Source: Calonectria ilicicola (lineage: Eukaryota > Ascomycota > Sordariomycetes > Hypocreales > Nectriaceae). Taken from it: DNA of 64,000 nucleotides. Positions within the stretch are counted from its first letter, which is position 1, and the number at the start of each line of letters is the position of its first letter. Both the position numbers and the translations under genes were made by a program. The DNA is taken from assembly GCA_020809705.1 (NCBI GenBank), contig CP085827.1:2356001-2420000 (forward strand), written 5' to 3'. A model generated the notes under the pieces. The model was not told the DNA's origin. It did not search any database and saw only the letters and a program-made list of their open reading frames with translations. Shown here piece after piece: positions 32,211 to 44,600 of the stretch.

Positions 32211-34522
32211 TTATAGATTGCCCGGGCTTGAAATAGGCGCTCCCTTGTTGCGCACCACCGGATTGAATGCTACTAGATCATCGCCAATCGTGTCACCGTC
32301 TCCCGTCGATGATCCAGATACACACTTCTGACCCTTCCACGCGACTCCGGCAGCGCGCGTCCAAGCCCCAGGCATTGTAGCAGCCATCTGTTGCGTATAG
32401 AACAGACGGCAGTTGGCCGCCTGGTACTGGAAATGAACTGGATAGCCATCGACATCATCGGGACGATAGCTGCTAAGACCATTCACAGCAATGCTGATGC
32501 CAGACTCTCTCAAGGGCGAGTTTGCGCTTGGGTATTGGGATGCGGATGCGTTGTAAGTTGTGAAGGCCTTGACGTTATCCTCAAGTCCAGACACAATAAT
32601 TGTTTCATAAGCCTGCACGGTGGATTTTGGCAACTGCAGTGTTCCCTTGACACCTCCCATGGCTTGCATGGCTTGCTTCATAGGGCGACCACCCAGGGCA
32701 AGAGTTCGGATGCCATAGTTCCGTGTGAGGAGACCAGTAAGGATTGTGCATGAAGATCCACAGAGACCATCAGTGACAATCAGGATGTTTTCTGGCTTGA
32801 AAAGAGCCTTCTCCAACCAAGGTGACTTCTTCCCCTCCCCCTTGTAGAATTCGGTGACCAAGGGCTGGAAATAGTCGGCTGACTTATCCTTGGCAGCGTC
32901 GGTCATCTTTTGGCCACCCTTGATCGAGTAAGGCCCGTACCACTCCTTGCCGCTAGTGATGTTCTTTCCCTCGGTGTTGAAAGGTCCATCATTATAAAAG
33001 CCACTGGCCAAAGACTCGTACGCCACTTCGGAGGAAACCTGGAGGAACGGGGTTGCGCGATAGCGCTCGTAGGCATCGAACTTTCCATCGGGGAACAGGA
33101 GGCGGTAGATTCCATTAGCCAGCATAATGATTCCTCCACCGTTTCCTGACATGTCAATGACGAGCTTGTCACGGTTTGCCTTGTGCGCAGCTTGCAAGAA
33201 ATCCGATACAACCCCAAAGTTCTCGGCAGACCATTCGTTGGCATCGAAGCCATCGGGCTCTGAGCTTGGCTCGAAGTTGAGAATGGCGAGAACGGCGACA
33301 TCCTCATATCCTGTTTCGTTCAGAAAGTAGCCGGAAATCGAGTCTAGCGGACCGATCGCTGCTGGATAAGGGTACCCTGGGATGGCTGTTGGGGCTGCTG
33401 ATTCCGTCTCAGTACTTGTACTTCCAGTCTCGGTCGCCGTAGGCTCCAAAGTCGCACTCGTCGCAGCAGCAGTCGTTGGTGTGGCAGTTGGAAGCTCAAA
33501 TGCCTTGTGAACATCCTCTCCAGAGTTTATGTTTGAAAAGTCTGCAGCAGGGTAAATTCGCACTCGGTTGGGTAGTGCGACCTGAGTTCCGTTCCTAAAC
33601 CTAACAACATGCTGGTCGGGAATCTCAAATTGGGTGCTGGTAATGTCACCAGCTCCGTTCAAAAGCCGCGGCAGGGCAGTTAGTTGAGAGTTGTACGCAG
33701 CATCCGGATCTTGGCAACCGGCAATGTTCATGACAGCATTGTTCTGGATCCACTGGCTGATTCCGATCCCGTCAACACTGGAGACCGCCGACGGAAAGTA
33801 GTCCAACTTTCCCTTGTTGCCCAATTTTATGTCTTGCATCATGTAAATCGTAGGTGTGCGGAGACCATCGCTTGAAAGAGAGATGAATTGTATTTCAGGA
33901 CGAACATAATCGAAAATGTTGAAGATCGGGGCAAAGTAGTGGAAATGGTTGTCTCGACTAGCAACAAACTGTGACAACGGTCAGTCAAGCTCATTAGTGC
34001 AACCTCCCGTTTCTGATTTTCGGTTCATCAAAAATAAAGAGTAATAAAGGAAGGTAGCCTTACGACTGAGCGAATATCTGTCATGACATCATACTGAGAA
34101 GCATATCCATTGCTTTGGAGCTTGCTCTTAACCTTATCCAGACCACCCAAGACATCCACACCAGGGAAGAGATATTCTTGGGGTGGGTTTTTAAGCACGT
34201 CAATCGTGGTGTGAAATTGAACATAAGGCACGATCCACTCAATGAGGGCAATATCGCGTTCCTTATCCACCGGAATCGACTTCAGACACGCAATACCCAC
34301 GGAAGGTGGCACGTCTATCACAGTTGTTTTTCCTTCTGTGACATTTGCTGCTTTGTAAGCCTCTGAGATGACTTTGCATGGTGCAGTATCGCGCTCTAGA
34401 AGGTGCCGTTTAAAGTTGAGGGAAGGAGGAGGGATGTACGAGCGAGTCTGTTCTCCTTGAGGATGTGGGAGAATGGCAGAAGCCAAGCCCGAGAGGGCCA
34501 ACATAGAAAGAGAGAAAAACAT
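32211..34522 (-). CDS. secreted peptidase S41 (tail-specific protease) family protein
   Basis: Two exons on the minus strand, 34522-34064 and 33968-32211, join in phase 0 and give 738 aa. The first 16-18 residues (MFFSLSMLALSGLASA) form a signal peptide. The region after the junction (FVASRDNHFHYFAPIF) holds the likely catalytic His in the DNHFHY block. A Thr/Ala-rich linker lies at about 340-370. The C-terminal half has VIDMSGNGGG and the nucleophile segment ILIVTDGLCGSSCTIL, with the Ser in GSSC as in S41 proteases of the CPAF type. These fungal proteins are secreted or wall-associated serine proteases of unclear substrate. The length is normal for the fungal group. A longer alternative 3' end by another intron cannot be excluded, but the stop at 32211 gives a natural end. 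Confidence 0.85.
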
Positions 34523-35267
34523 TTTGATGAAACCGAGGGGTCACTCAAAAAGAATGTACTCAAACAGAATGCCAAGAAATCTCGATAATTGCAGGGGATT
34601 TATACAAGTTATAAGTCCTAGCTAACATGGCAGACTCCACTCGAACTTGGCCTCCAACTGTAGACCACATGGCTCCTTTGAACAACGCTACTCATGTGGA
34701 TGAACAATTTTGGAGCGGTTGGGCTTCCAAGCCGCCGCCTTAGACCCACTAGAGCCACCTAATTCGCCTCTATATTGATTTATAACGGATTTGTGGAGTT
34801 TAGCACGGCATCTAGTGCCGGGCTGGATCTAAATATGGGTCAAACGCAGTGGCTGAGGCCTGGCGCTGACAGGAACATACAAGGCTGAGAAGGAACTTCG
34901 GAGGTGGAAAACCTGGGACGAAAGTTCCTCGTGCCACTCGTTTGTATTCTAGCTGCAATTGGCCAATTCGTGGGCCCGTCTGTCAGACCTGCCAGGCTAG
35001 CCCATGTTGACCTGTAAGCTGACGCCAAATCAGCCTCTGATAGCCCATTTTCCACCACGCTAGCTCGTTCTCGTTCGGCTTCTTCATTCCGATGGCTGTG
35101 CTGGAGTCACGTGGCAGCTAATGTCATTGGAACAGCTCGCTATTTTCGCAAAACCACTACACAATTAGCTGCATGACGGATTAAATCCTGGCACATGCAT
35201 TAACTAAGGAATCAATTCGCGTGATATATACAGTCATCCGCTCCCCCTCACCAAATTTCCCATATCT
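34523..35267. other. intergenic region
   Basis: The promoter of the S41 gene lies on the left side, with a TATA-like TATAAAT near 34600 on the minus strand. No gene is seen in the rest. Confidence 0.5.
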
Positions 35268-36224
35268 TTACTCTGGCTTGCTCAAATTCCATCCGGGGGC
35301 ACCATGGGATAGAAGCTCCTTTTCCGTCCAATCCCACAATTTAGTCGAGAGCTCATCATTCGCAGTGTTTTGGCCTTCTCTCCCAGAAACACCAATGGGT
35401 TCATAGTAACTCCCATTCTTTATATCCTTGCTAAAGCTGGCCCAAAGTTGAGTTTTGGCGCCTTCTGGGTTTGAAACGCCCAGAAGGTCGATCCCGAAAT
35501 TCACAATGACCGAAACAAGCGATACATATGCCTTTTGGCCTTTCCAGATGTTACTTTTAACAAATCCTGGATGAACAGACACCGAGGTGATCTGAGGGAA
35601 CTTCTTTGCAAGCTCATAGGCAAACAAGGCCTTGCAGAGAGGTTGGTTTGCCCATACAACGTAAGTGCCCCGCGTTTTGCCATGTCCGTTTTAAGTTCTT
35701 CAAATAGAATTCCTTCGGAGAGGGTGAAGACCTTATGGAAAATAGACAACATGGATATAATCCTCACATCAGCGTCCGGAAGTTCCGCCGTTTTTAGCAA
35801 TTTGGGCATCAGCAGCCGAGTAAATAGAGCATGATCCAAGTAGTTGGTTCCAAAGTGAATCTCATATCCCTCTTTAGTAGTAGCTGCAGGAATAGCACCG
35901 ACACCAGCGTTTAGCTGAAGGATGTCTAGTCGTTCGGCCTCGGCGTTGATTCGAGCTGCTGCAGCCTTAATGGATTCAAAGGATCCCAAATCAAGGTCAA
36001 CAATGTCAATCCTGGTGCAATCGGCCTCTGGTGTCTCCTTCTCAATCCGCTCAATCGCCTCCTCAGCCCTAGTGCGAGAGCGAGCTGCAAGGTACAGCTT
36101 CTGGGGGGTTATGTTGTATGAGTGCAGCGACCGTTGCTTCGCCCAGTCCGGAATTTCCGCCCGTGACAAGGCAGACCTTTCCAGCGAGATCCGGAATATC
36201 TTTGTGTGGGTCAAATTCAGGCAT
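35268..36224 (-). pseudogene. short-chain dehydrogenase/reductase, broken by two frameshifts
   Basis: On the minus strand, the ATG at 36224 opens [16 protein letters not shown] and the cofactor motif [13 protein letters not shown]. The frame then fails at a run of six C (36103-36108 as G on the plus strand). One base fewer would lead into [17 protein letters not shown] and the DLDLGS, LQLNAGV and NYLDHALFTRLL blocks. The active-site region LTLYGQTN is followed by a second break at an AGAGAG run (35636-35641), where two extra bases shift the frame. The rest, LFAYELAKKFPQITSVSVHPGF and the C-terminus to 35268, is intact in the third frame. No intron of reasonable length repairs either point. 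The ancestral enzyme was a roughly 315-aa NAD(P)-dependent SDR. Both lesions lie in simple repeats, so recent decay or sequencing error are both possible. Confidence 0.75.
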
Positions 36225-36923
36225 TTTTCTCGAGATCTAATGTTTGGGGTTGGTGTTGATGCTTGGTCGAACGATGCGCGTATTTGTTGCTCTTCAACGA
36301 AAGGTGATCTCCTTGGAGGGGTAGTTTCTAATTAATTAATTAATCTTGACTCGAATCTGTCGTCGTGGTGATCAATCTCTTCCTCGCGGCAGATTTCTCC
36401 TTGTTTCAGTGTCGTTGGTGAGTCGTCAGAGGAGTCAATGCACTCGATCTTAGCCACCAACCTTGCGAGAATTTTCGGGTAAGATATGGGGTGACACTTC
36501 AAAACAACCTTTCCTGCGCCAATATGGCTCTGACCGCTTGCCATCACCCGATGTGATTCTAATCTGTCAGCAATTGTGGGGGGCTAGAGTAACAAGTTCT
36601 GTGGGTCACGGATTAAATTGCAAATGTAGCTTAATGCCTTTCAAAATTGAGTGATGACGTTGTCTGGATGGATATCTTACTAGATTAGGGAACGGCCGAG
36701 ATACGCTTTGTTTGAACACCTATCCGCCACAAATATCTCAACACCATCTGATGCCATCGAGTAATGGATATTTTGGTAAAGATCGATTATAGATCGCAAC
36801 ACGACAAGTATTCGTCAATGGGCTTGAAGTTGCGCATCCTAAGAAAATAAAGAGACCATGCACAGCTAATCCGGAGCCCACACAGATGGCTTGGGAAACA
36901 AAGCATCATTCCAATCCAAACTG
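36225..36923. other. intergenic region
   Basis: No gene is seen. TTAATTAATTAAT simple sequence occurs at about 36331-36345. The right end is the 3' flank of the tubulin gene. Confidence 0.5.
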
Positions 36924-38582
36924 TTATTCCTCAACATCAGCAGGCTCTTCCTCTTCATATTCCTCGTCGTCGTCATCAATTCCAGCTTCTTGGTATTGTT
37001 GATACTCAGAAACAAGGTCATTCATGTTCGACTCTGCCTCAGTGAACTCCATCTCATCCATTCCCTCTCCTGTGTACCAGTGAAGGAAGGCTTTACGCCT
37101 AAACATGCGAGAAAACTGCTCTCCAATCCGCTTGAAAAGATCTTGAATAGAAGTGGAATTTCCAACAAAGGTGGACGATATCGGCAATCCACGGGGAGGA
37201 ATTGAACATAGCGCTGTTTGGATATTGTTCGGAATCCACTCCACAAAATACGACGAATTCTTATTTTGGATCTTGAGCATTTGATCCTCGACTTCCTTCA
37301 TTGCAATTTTTCCGCGGCTGGCCAAACATTTATTAGCTGGATACCAAAAATCATGCATCTGCACTTACAAAATAGTGGAGCATGTGAGAAATCGCCCATT
37401 CCGAAAGTCAGAGGCTGACATGGCGTTTTTTGGGTCAAATAGTTGTTGGGTTAGCTCCTGGACACTGATGGCTCGAAAGTTCCTAGCATCTCTACTGGTC
37501 AAGGGCGCAAATCCGACCGAGAAAAAGTGCAGCCTGGGGAAAGGAACCAAATTCACTGTCATTTTTCGCAGATCAGAATTAAGTTGGCCCGGGAATCTGA
37601 GGCAAGTTGTGAGGCCGGACATGACGGTGGAGACAAGGTGGTTCAAATCCCCGTATGAAGGATTTGTTAGTTTCAAAGTCCGTTTGCAAATGTCATATAA
37701 GGCCTCGTTGTCAATGCTGAAGGTCGCATCGGAGCTCTCCACAAGCTGGTGGACTGAGAGAGTAGCATTATACGGTTCGACCACAACTTCAGATACGCTT
37801 GGGGAGGGTAAAACAGAAAATGTCGCCATCATGCGATCTGGAAATTCTTCTCTGATCTTAGAAATCAAAAGAGTTCCCATGCCAGCGCCAGTTCCACCCC
37901 CCAAGGAATGGGTTATTTGGAAACCCTGAAGGCACTCGCATGCCTCGGCCTCGCGTCGAACAACGTCCAAGACTTGGTCAATAAGCTCCGCCCCTTCAGT
38001 GTAGTGACCCTTGGCCCAATTGTTTCCTGCTCCAGATTGACCAAAGACGAAATTATCGGGACGGAAGAGCTGGCCAAGTGCACCCGAACGAATAGCGTCC
38101 ATGGTTCCAGGTTCAAGGTCGACTAATACAGCTCGGGGAACATATTTGCGACCGGAGACCTACCCACCATTTTATTAGCGTGGCATGACAAGGTAAAAGA
38201 ACAGCAACATACTTCATTAAAGTATACTCCCATCCGGTCAAGCTGGAGCTCCGATGTTCCATTATACCTTGGGGGGCTAAGTAAGCAAAGCACTTTTGCA
38301 TCTCAACTCAAAAACCTACACTCCATTGTGATCGAGACCATGCTCACTATGAATGGTTTACCTGGAAGTCTGGTGAGTTCAACGGAACCCTTTTCTATTT
38401 TTTGCAGGATGATCTCATACCAGAACGCAGCGCCGATTTGGTTACCCTTTTTTAGCGGTTAGTCCATCTCCTGAATATAGCTGGGTAAAAGGTGCTTACG
38501 CATTGGCCAGTCTGTAAGTGAATCTGATTACGGTTATTAGTAGTAATCAAATTTCAAGCATTCGACTCACAATCTCACGCAT
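36924..38582 (-). CDS. divergent beta-tubulin paralogue with TAA at codon 22 or alternative splicing
   Basis: Seven exons on the minus strand: 38582-38571, 38523-38500, 38446-38421, 38361-38320 (or 38346-38320), 38267-38213, 38159-37369 and 37317-36924. [21 protein letters not shown], the nucleotide loop GGGTGAGMG (140-148), [12 protein letters not shown] and an acidic tail mark a beta-tubulin. Introns sit at the codons usual for fungal beta-tubulins. With the normal acceptor at 38362 the exon starts G-TAA-ACC, so codon 22 (Gln in other beta-tubulins) is a stop (38358-38360). Using the next AG (38347) removes Trp21-Ser-type residues but stays open, giving 442 aa. Numbered by the full form, residue 198 is Ala (GCG at 37725-37727), where wild-type fungi have Glu; Phe167 and Phe200 are kept. 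It may be a special-stage paralogue or a recent pseudogene. Zn2Cys6 gene is divergent, 360 bp away. Confidence 0.82.
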
Positions 38583-38942
38583 TGTGCACGGATGGATTTG
38601 TACACTTTCAAAGGTGGTGTTGGAAATTCGCTAGAATGTGTAAAGAATTCTGGTCCCAAAGGCCTGTATTCTTTCTATTGGGGACACACAGGATTAATAA
38701 AGCATGAAAACCAGAAGAAATATTCCATCATGACCAGTGGGCTTCTTAAGGGTCGGCCTACTCGGCCACCTTCTCTGAGCAGGAGAACAGGCCAACACTA
38801 GTGGCGTCCAATTAGATTGCCCAAACTGCCCTCTTCCGCCATACCGGCGGAATACAAGTGGGGCACCCCTGTCCCCTCTGCTTAAGGTTCATCATCTTCC
38901 TCTTCACCACATCGACGTTGTTTACAGCTACAGCCATCTCCA
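38583..38942. promoter_or_regulatory. divergent promoter between beta-tubulin paralogue and Zn2Cys6 gene
   Basis: The 360-bp spacer is the only upstream sequence for both genes, so they may share control. No obvious TATA box or repeated motif is seen. Confidence 0.4.
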
Positions 38943-41105
38943 ATGACACCAATAGAACCCAGCTCTGAGGCTCCGCCTACCGGTCTCACCGCCGGAAGAA
39001 ATCGCCGGGGCATTCGAAAGGGGACTCGCAGTTGTTGGGAATGCAAGCGGCGTAAGAGCCGGTGCACTTTTGACAAAAGCGATTCGTCCTGTACCGAATG
39101 TTTGAGAAAAGGGGTCGTCTGTGTGAGCCAGGACCTCCCTGAGGAGACTGCTCGTCCCAGTATACCTCTTCAGCCCATCTACGACCGCCTTGGTCGTGTG
39201 GAGCAAATCTTGGAGCTGGTTGCAGAGAGGACTGGTGCTGTACCATCACACCAGCCTGACTGTTCATCAACCATTCAAGCCAGGCGCGATCATCCCATTG
39301 GAATTGAACAAAGTTTCAAAAACAATAATCATGAGTCTATCCCGGTTATCCAACTACCAAGACAACGAAATGACTTCGTGCAGGATGGACCCGCCGAGAA
39401 ACATGTCACTATTCATACTCAAGAGGGGCTACCAACACCAGCTGACATTCGTCTTATATTCGATCTAGTCAGCCAAGATTCTATATTCTTCCATCAGATG
39501 ATGGTAATGCCTTATACTCAACTAGCCTCTCCCAGCTTTAGGGCTCCGGAATCTTTGATCAAACTGCCTGAGGAAGCGGCACATCCAATCCTGATTGCCA
39601 AAGGTCTCCTAATATTGGCCACCTTGCTACAGGGGCTCAAGTCTCAATATGAAAAGCAAATACCTCTTTTATCTACGACACCAGAGACCATGATGACTCG
39701 ACTAATGCAAGTTGCCGCGTCCTTGATGCCTGCACAAGATGATTCTATAACGTCGATGGAAGCGTTGGAGTGCATTTTATTAGAAGGGGTATTTTATGCC
39801 AACGGAGGCAATCTGCGCCGCGCTTGGCTTACTTATCGCCGATTAATTTCTGTTGCCCAACTACTCGACCTTCATCGTCCTGATCACTGCAACATTCAGT
39901 TCCTTGACCCCACCAACAATGCAGAGCCGCGATTTGTCTGGTTTCGTATTTTGTACATAGAAAGACTCCTTTGTCTACTATTAGGCAAACCCATGTGTTC
40001 TGTGGGCTTCGAAGCGGTCAATGACGCTTCCTGGCTCGAGGATGAACATCCACTTCAAAAGCTTGAGCGTATGCATTATGCCATAGCCTCTCGGATACTA
40101 GGCCGCAATGAGAGCAATGGGCGCTCGCGAGAGCTTGAGGCTACACGAGCGATCGACCATGATTTACAGAATGCCGCAGTTATGCTTCCGCAGCATTGGT
40201 GGTCCATTCCAAACCTCTCGAACATTTCGGATAGTTCGGAGAGATTTTGGGCAGCAGTTCAGCTTTCTACACAGCTGTTTCACCATCACCTAGTTGTCCA
40301 GCTTCATTTGCCTTTCCTATCCAAACCCTCAGCAGAGCAAAAATACGACCATAACAAAATCATCTGTATCAACTCTAGCCGTGAGATCCTGACACGCTTC
40401 ATCGCATTTCGATCACTGGATACGGTAGCCTTTAACTGTCGTGCTATTGACTTCTTTGCCCTCATTGCCACAGTGGCAATTCTCCTTGCACACATCAGCA
40501 GTCGCTGCACCTGTCAACGCGATGATATCCTCGCGCACCAGCGCCTCAGCGACCGTACATTAGTGGAGCAGGCGCTAAATAACATGGATGAGGCAAATCG
40601 GCTGTGCAGTGACATGATGTATGAGAAAAACGCAAACGTATTACGGCGGATGCTGGATGCTGAAAATTGCGCATACGGTCGACACATGGGAAGTGAGAAA
40701 TTCCATGACGACCATACGAGTGGGAAACAGCTAGACCCAAAACAGCCAACGATCCTTGTTTGTCTGCCTCATTTTGGCCAAGTTCAGATCACATGTTCAG
40801 GCGTAATTCGAATCCAGCAGCTACCTGATTCTACATTACAAATGATGACGGGATCGTTCAATTCACCATTGGCAGGATATCAAAATAACGCAGGTTCAGT
40901 TGACATGACTTCGTCATATAACGGAGTTGTTGCACCGGGCGTAGGCATGTTCTCGGATCAAGCTTTTGAGACCGAGAATCCATATCTTATTGAAACGGCG
41001 GGGATGGATCTGTCTGTGTCAAATGAACAGAGCCACTATGGTGTGGAATACACCGCATGCATGCGAGGCGAGATGTTTGATGACATGGATCAAGCCATTC
41101 TATAG
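38943..41105 (+). CDS. Zn2Cys6 transcription factor
   Basis: A single exon of 720 aa. The binuclear zinc cluster is Cys31, 34, 41, 50, 53 and 60 (C-x2-C-x6-C-x8-C-x2-C-x6-C), preceded by a basic stretch (RRGIRKGTRS) and followed by a short coiled-coil-like segment (YDRLGRVEQILELVAERTG) that may dimerise. The central part (LRRAWLTYRRLISVAQLLDLHRP, then FVWFRILYIERLLCLLLGKP) is the fungal-specific transcription-factor domain of the MHR type. The C-terminal 130 residues are Gln/Ser/Met-rich, like an activation region. It is a nuclear regulator of unknown targets. The divergent tubulin paralogue, the broken SDR and the P450 8 kb away are the only possible local partners. No full biosynthetic cluster is seen. 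Confidence 0.88.
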   Translation: MTPIEPSSEAPPTGLTAGRNRRGIRKGTRSCWECKRRKSRCTFDKSDSSCTECLRKGVVCVSQDLPEETARPSIPLQPIYDRLGRVEQILELVAERTGAVPSHQPDCSSTIQARRDHPIGIEQSFKNNNHESIPVIQLPRQRNDFVQDGPAEKHVTIHTQEGLPTPADIRLIFDLVSQDSIFFHQMMVMPYTQLASPSFRAPESLIKLPEEAAHPILIAKGLLILATLLQGLKSQYEKQIPLLSTTPETMMTRLMQVAASLMPAQDDSITSMEALECILLEGVFYANGGNLRRAWLTYRRLISVAQLLDLHRPDHCNIQFLDPTNNAEPRFVWFRILYIERLLCLLLGKPMCSVGFEAVNDASWLEDEHPLQKLERMHYAIASRILGRNESNGRSRELEATRAIDHDLQNAAVMLPQHWWSIPNLSNISDSSERFWAAVQLSTQLFHHHLVVQLHLPFLSKPSAEQKYDHNKIICINSSREILTRFIAFRSLDTVAFNCRAIDFFALIATVAILLAHISSRCTCQRDDILAHQRLSDRTLVEQALNNMDEANRLCSDMMYEKNANVLRRMLDAENCAYGRHMGSEKFHDDHTSGKQLDPKQPTILVCLPHFGQVQITCSGVIRIQQLPDSTLQMMTGSFNSPLAGYQNNAGSVDMTSSYNGVVAPGVGMFSDQAFETENPYLIETAGMDLSVSNEQSHYGVEYTACMRGEMFDDMDQAIL

Positions 41106-41639
41106 TTTTTTTTTTCCTTTCGGTAGAAGCACTATTTAGGCAGCCACATCATGAGATAGACAAGAATATGGTAACAAAGGCATATTCCAGGACAATCAAT
41201 CGGGGTAAATCAGTCAATTTACCATTATCTTGATTATTATTTATTCACAATCTCTTACGATGACATTTTCCCAGAGGCATTGCTAATTTTGTTGCCTTGA
41301 CGGAATACTGAAGGTTGCATCATCTTCCCCTCTTCCAACAGCCTAACGCGAATCGGATTCCTAGACAACTCAGCTCCAAGCGCTCATCCGCATCTGACAA
41401 AGTGCATGCAAGGAAATGGCCCCCACAAAGCAACCTTGGCGTTGGTCGCGTACGTGGCGTGGGCACATTAGTCGGCCGAGACTGATTACCCATAGTTCTA
41501 AAATGCCTCGAATTATCGTCGCATGATTACCATCAAATTCATTATTCGCTTGCGCCAGGGTTTTGGAGTATGGTCAATTGTCCTCTTACATCCACCCCAG
41601 CACAATTCTGAGGGTATCTTCTCAACGTAAGAAGCACCA
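41106..41639. other. intergenic region
   Basis: A T-run follows the upstream stop codon (41106-41114). No gene is seen. The 3' side is the promoter of the AAA gene. Confidence 0.5.
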
Positions 41640-44600
41640 ATGCAGTCAGTTCCGTGTTATCACGGCGGAAACCAAGAGGGCGGTACTTTCGAAGCCTTTG
41701 GTGGAACTGGTAGAGGGACCTCTATCCCTGTGTCTGGTTATACGGTGGCAGGTCAAGAAGACGGCATCGGCTCTATTCCTGCTCAGAACATGTGGAATGG
41801 GAAAACCACCCCAGAATCCCCGCTACCCCCCGCTCAACTACCAACCGGCGGCATGAATAACCAGGCACCGGTATCAAACCCTTCGTTCCATCGACATTCC
41901 GGGGTGCCCGCTCCTATGTACAACGACCCTAGCAGGAATGCCAGTCATACATGCGACTGTCAACCTCCCTCTCAAACTTGTCATCACACAAGAGCACCCT
42001 TCCACGCCCAGCCTTCAAACATTGGGCCAACCCCAATTCAAAATCCAAGAGTGGGGTTCCAACCTCAAGGAAGGCCTCCGATCATTCCAACACAGACATA
42101 CAATGGACAAAGGAGCAGTACAGGTCACTCCCAAAACCCATACATAGAACATGAGTCGTCCACAACATGTGCACAATGCAAAAGGGAAAGGGAAATACCT
42201 CAATCAACTCAAAGTTCACAACACCAGGGCACGATATATCTTAATGGAAAATGGTTCAATCTATCATCAGCTGACAAGTATATACCTCTGTCTCTCCCAT
42301 CAACTCCTGCCGAGACAGGGGCATGGCAACGACAACAACCCGCACATTCGGCCCCATCTACCCAGCCTGTTTCTGCGCATGTACCGCATGTACCGCCCGT
42401 GCAGCCTACTACAGTTCCAGTTGTTAACGCGGCACCTATAAGCCAGCCAGGTATTCCTAGAATGCCCGGGGTATCCGCAAAAAAGCCAAGCAATCCAGTA
42501 AATGCAACCTCCGGGTCCTTTATTCCACCTGGCGGTCGGCCTCCAGGAGGCATGCCTCCGCCTCCAGGCTGGGTTCCCCGACCACCTGGTTGGCAATTTC
42601 CTAGACAGCCGACAGGAAAGAAGCATAAAAAGGTGAATCGAAGCCCAACATCTTCCACTACAGCATACGACACTTCGGGCTCTAGCAACTCAGAAACAAG
42701 TGAATCAGAAACTAGTGATCCTGAAACAAGTGGGCTAGAAGCAGAAGAAACGTCTCAGTACAATCCATTCGATCACTCTGACAGCGAAAGCAGCGATTCA
42801 GGAGACGATAGTTCGAGTAGTAGTGATTCGGATACGTCCAGCAAGCAATTTCCAACTAGATCGCAGTCCACGTGGCCCAATCCCGCCAAGCATATCCTGC
42901 CAAAACTTGGGGATGATATACCCGAGTGCTATCGAAGCGCTTCACCCACAGCAGAGGAATGGGAGCGCCAGAAAAGGGATTTGGGTGCAAGGAATAACGC
43001 ATTGGATAGACTCATGTCAATGGTGGGCATGGAAGAAGTCAAGGCCGAGTTTTTGAGAGTAAAAACGATGATTGAGACCACTCGACGACGGAAAGGTCGG
43101 TTGAGATGGCAAGATCTCAACTTGGTGCTCATGGGAAACCCAGGGACAGGTATGTAGTGCCTCTACTACCAACTTTGCCTCAGCTTTCTGGATATTTCTT
43201 CAATCACTTGAAGCTTTTTGTCAATGTTGGTATATGTTTGGGTATTCCTAACATTTATTTCTAGGGAAAAGAACGCTCGCGGGATTATACCTCGACTTTC
43301 TCTCACAATGTGGCGTCTGGTCTGATGCTCAAAGCGGAAACGTCCCATTCAAATATATTTCAGCTATTAATATAGATTTCAACGATCTTGGCTTCCGTCT
43401 CAGCGATATCATGGTAGATATACAAACCAATAACCCTACCAGCTCAAGTCGCTAATTGGTTGGTGTTCAGTACCTTTTTATTGATGCAATCGACAACTTG
43501 GACGAAGATGATCATCCAAAACTATTGGATCTCCTTGATAGACATGCTTACAAGCTTGTGGCGGTGATCTCGGGCAGCTCTAAGAGTATGACACGTTTTT
43601 TGGGAAGCTCCTCTCACGGTCGATGGCAGTTTGGACGAAAACTACAACTAAAAGATCTTATGGATGAAGATCTAAGACTTATCTTATTGCGCCTTATTCA
43701 ACATAATTCTCTGAAAATTGTTGGTGGCGATGATAGTTCTGCTCCCCTCATGGCTGCCAAGCGTGTGGGCAAAGGCCGCATGTCCAAGAATTTTGGGAAT
43801 GTGTATGAACTAATATCAGCCTTTGAGAAGATGCTTGAACGACATTCCAGTCGACTTGATGAGGAAAAAAGAAAGGCGCGAATAAAGGAAATGGAAGATT
43901 TAAAGAACAGGCGAAGTCTGTTAAGCATATTCAGCGAAGAGCGCCCCAGATATGCCGATAGAAGTCTTCTCCTCGTCAATCTCTTGGTTCTTTTTCTATT
44001 CGTCTTGCTATCTAATGGAGGCTCAGACCCTAAAGGCTCTACCAAAGCCTTAGTAGACGGTGAAGTGAAAGGCGACGTGATTCAGATCATCGAAGAGGAC
44101 GGCAAAGCCAATCCTGGGGGAAAGGGTCAAACCCCTCATATCAAGCAGACTAACGGGGGTAAAAGGAAAGCCACCAGTAGTAAATCAGGCCGAAAGAAAA
44201 AGAAAGACGCGGAGTCCAAATCGGGACTGGAAGAAACGATCGAAGCCCCTGAGAAGCTGAATCAAGATGATGACATTTCCTGGCTCACACCAGAGGATAT
44301 TCTGGGAAACCAACCTGCAGACTTTCAATCTCGAAGTGATGCTTGGAAAGAGCTCGAAAGTATGACTGGCCTGGAAGATGTCAAGAGAGCCATAAAGAAC
44401 TTGGCGGACATCACAATGGAGAACCACTACCGTCAAATTGATGGCAAAGACCTCCTCCAAGTATCCTTGAACCGGGTATTTCTGGGACCTCCGGGAACCG
44501 GTAAGACGACGGTGGCAAAACTTTATGGGCAGATATTGGCGGACATCGGTCTTTTATCAACGAATGAGGTGATTATTAAAACCCCTAGTGATTTTATTGG

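Noticed and set aside
32391..33330. Plus-strand frames opposite the S41 peptidase gene
   Set aside because: Antisense shadows of a well-supported coding exon.
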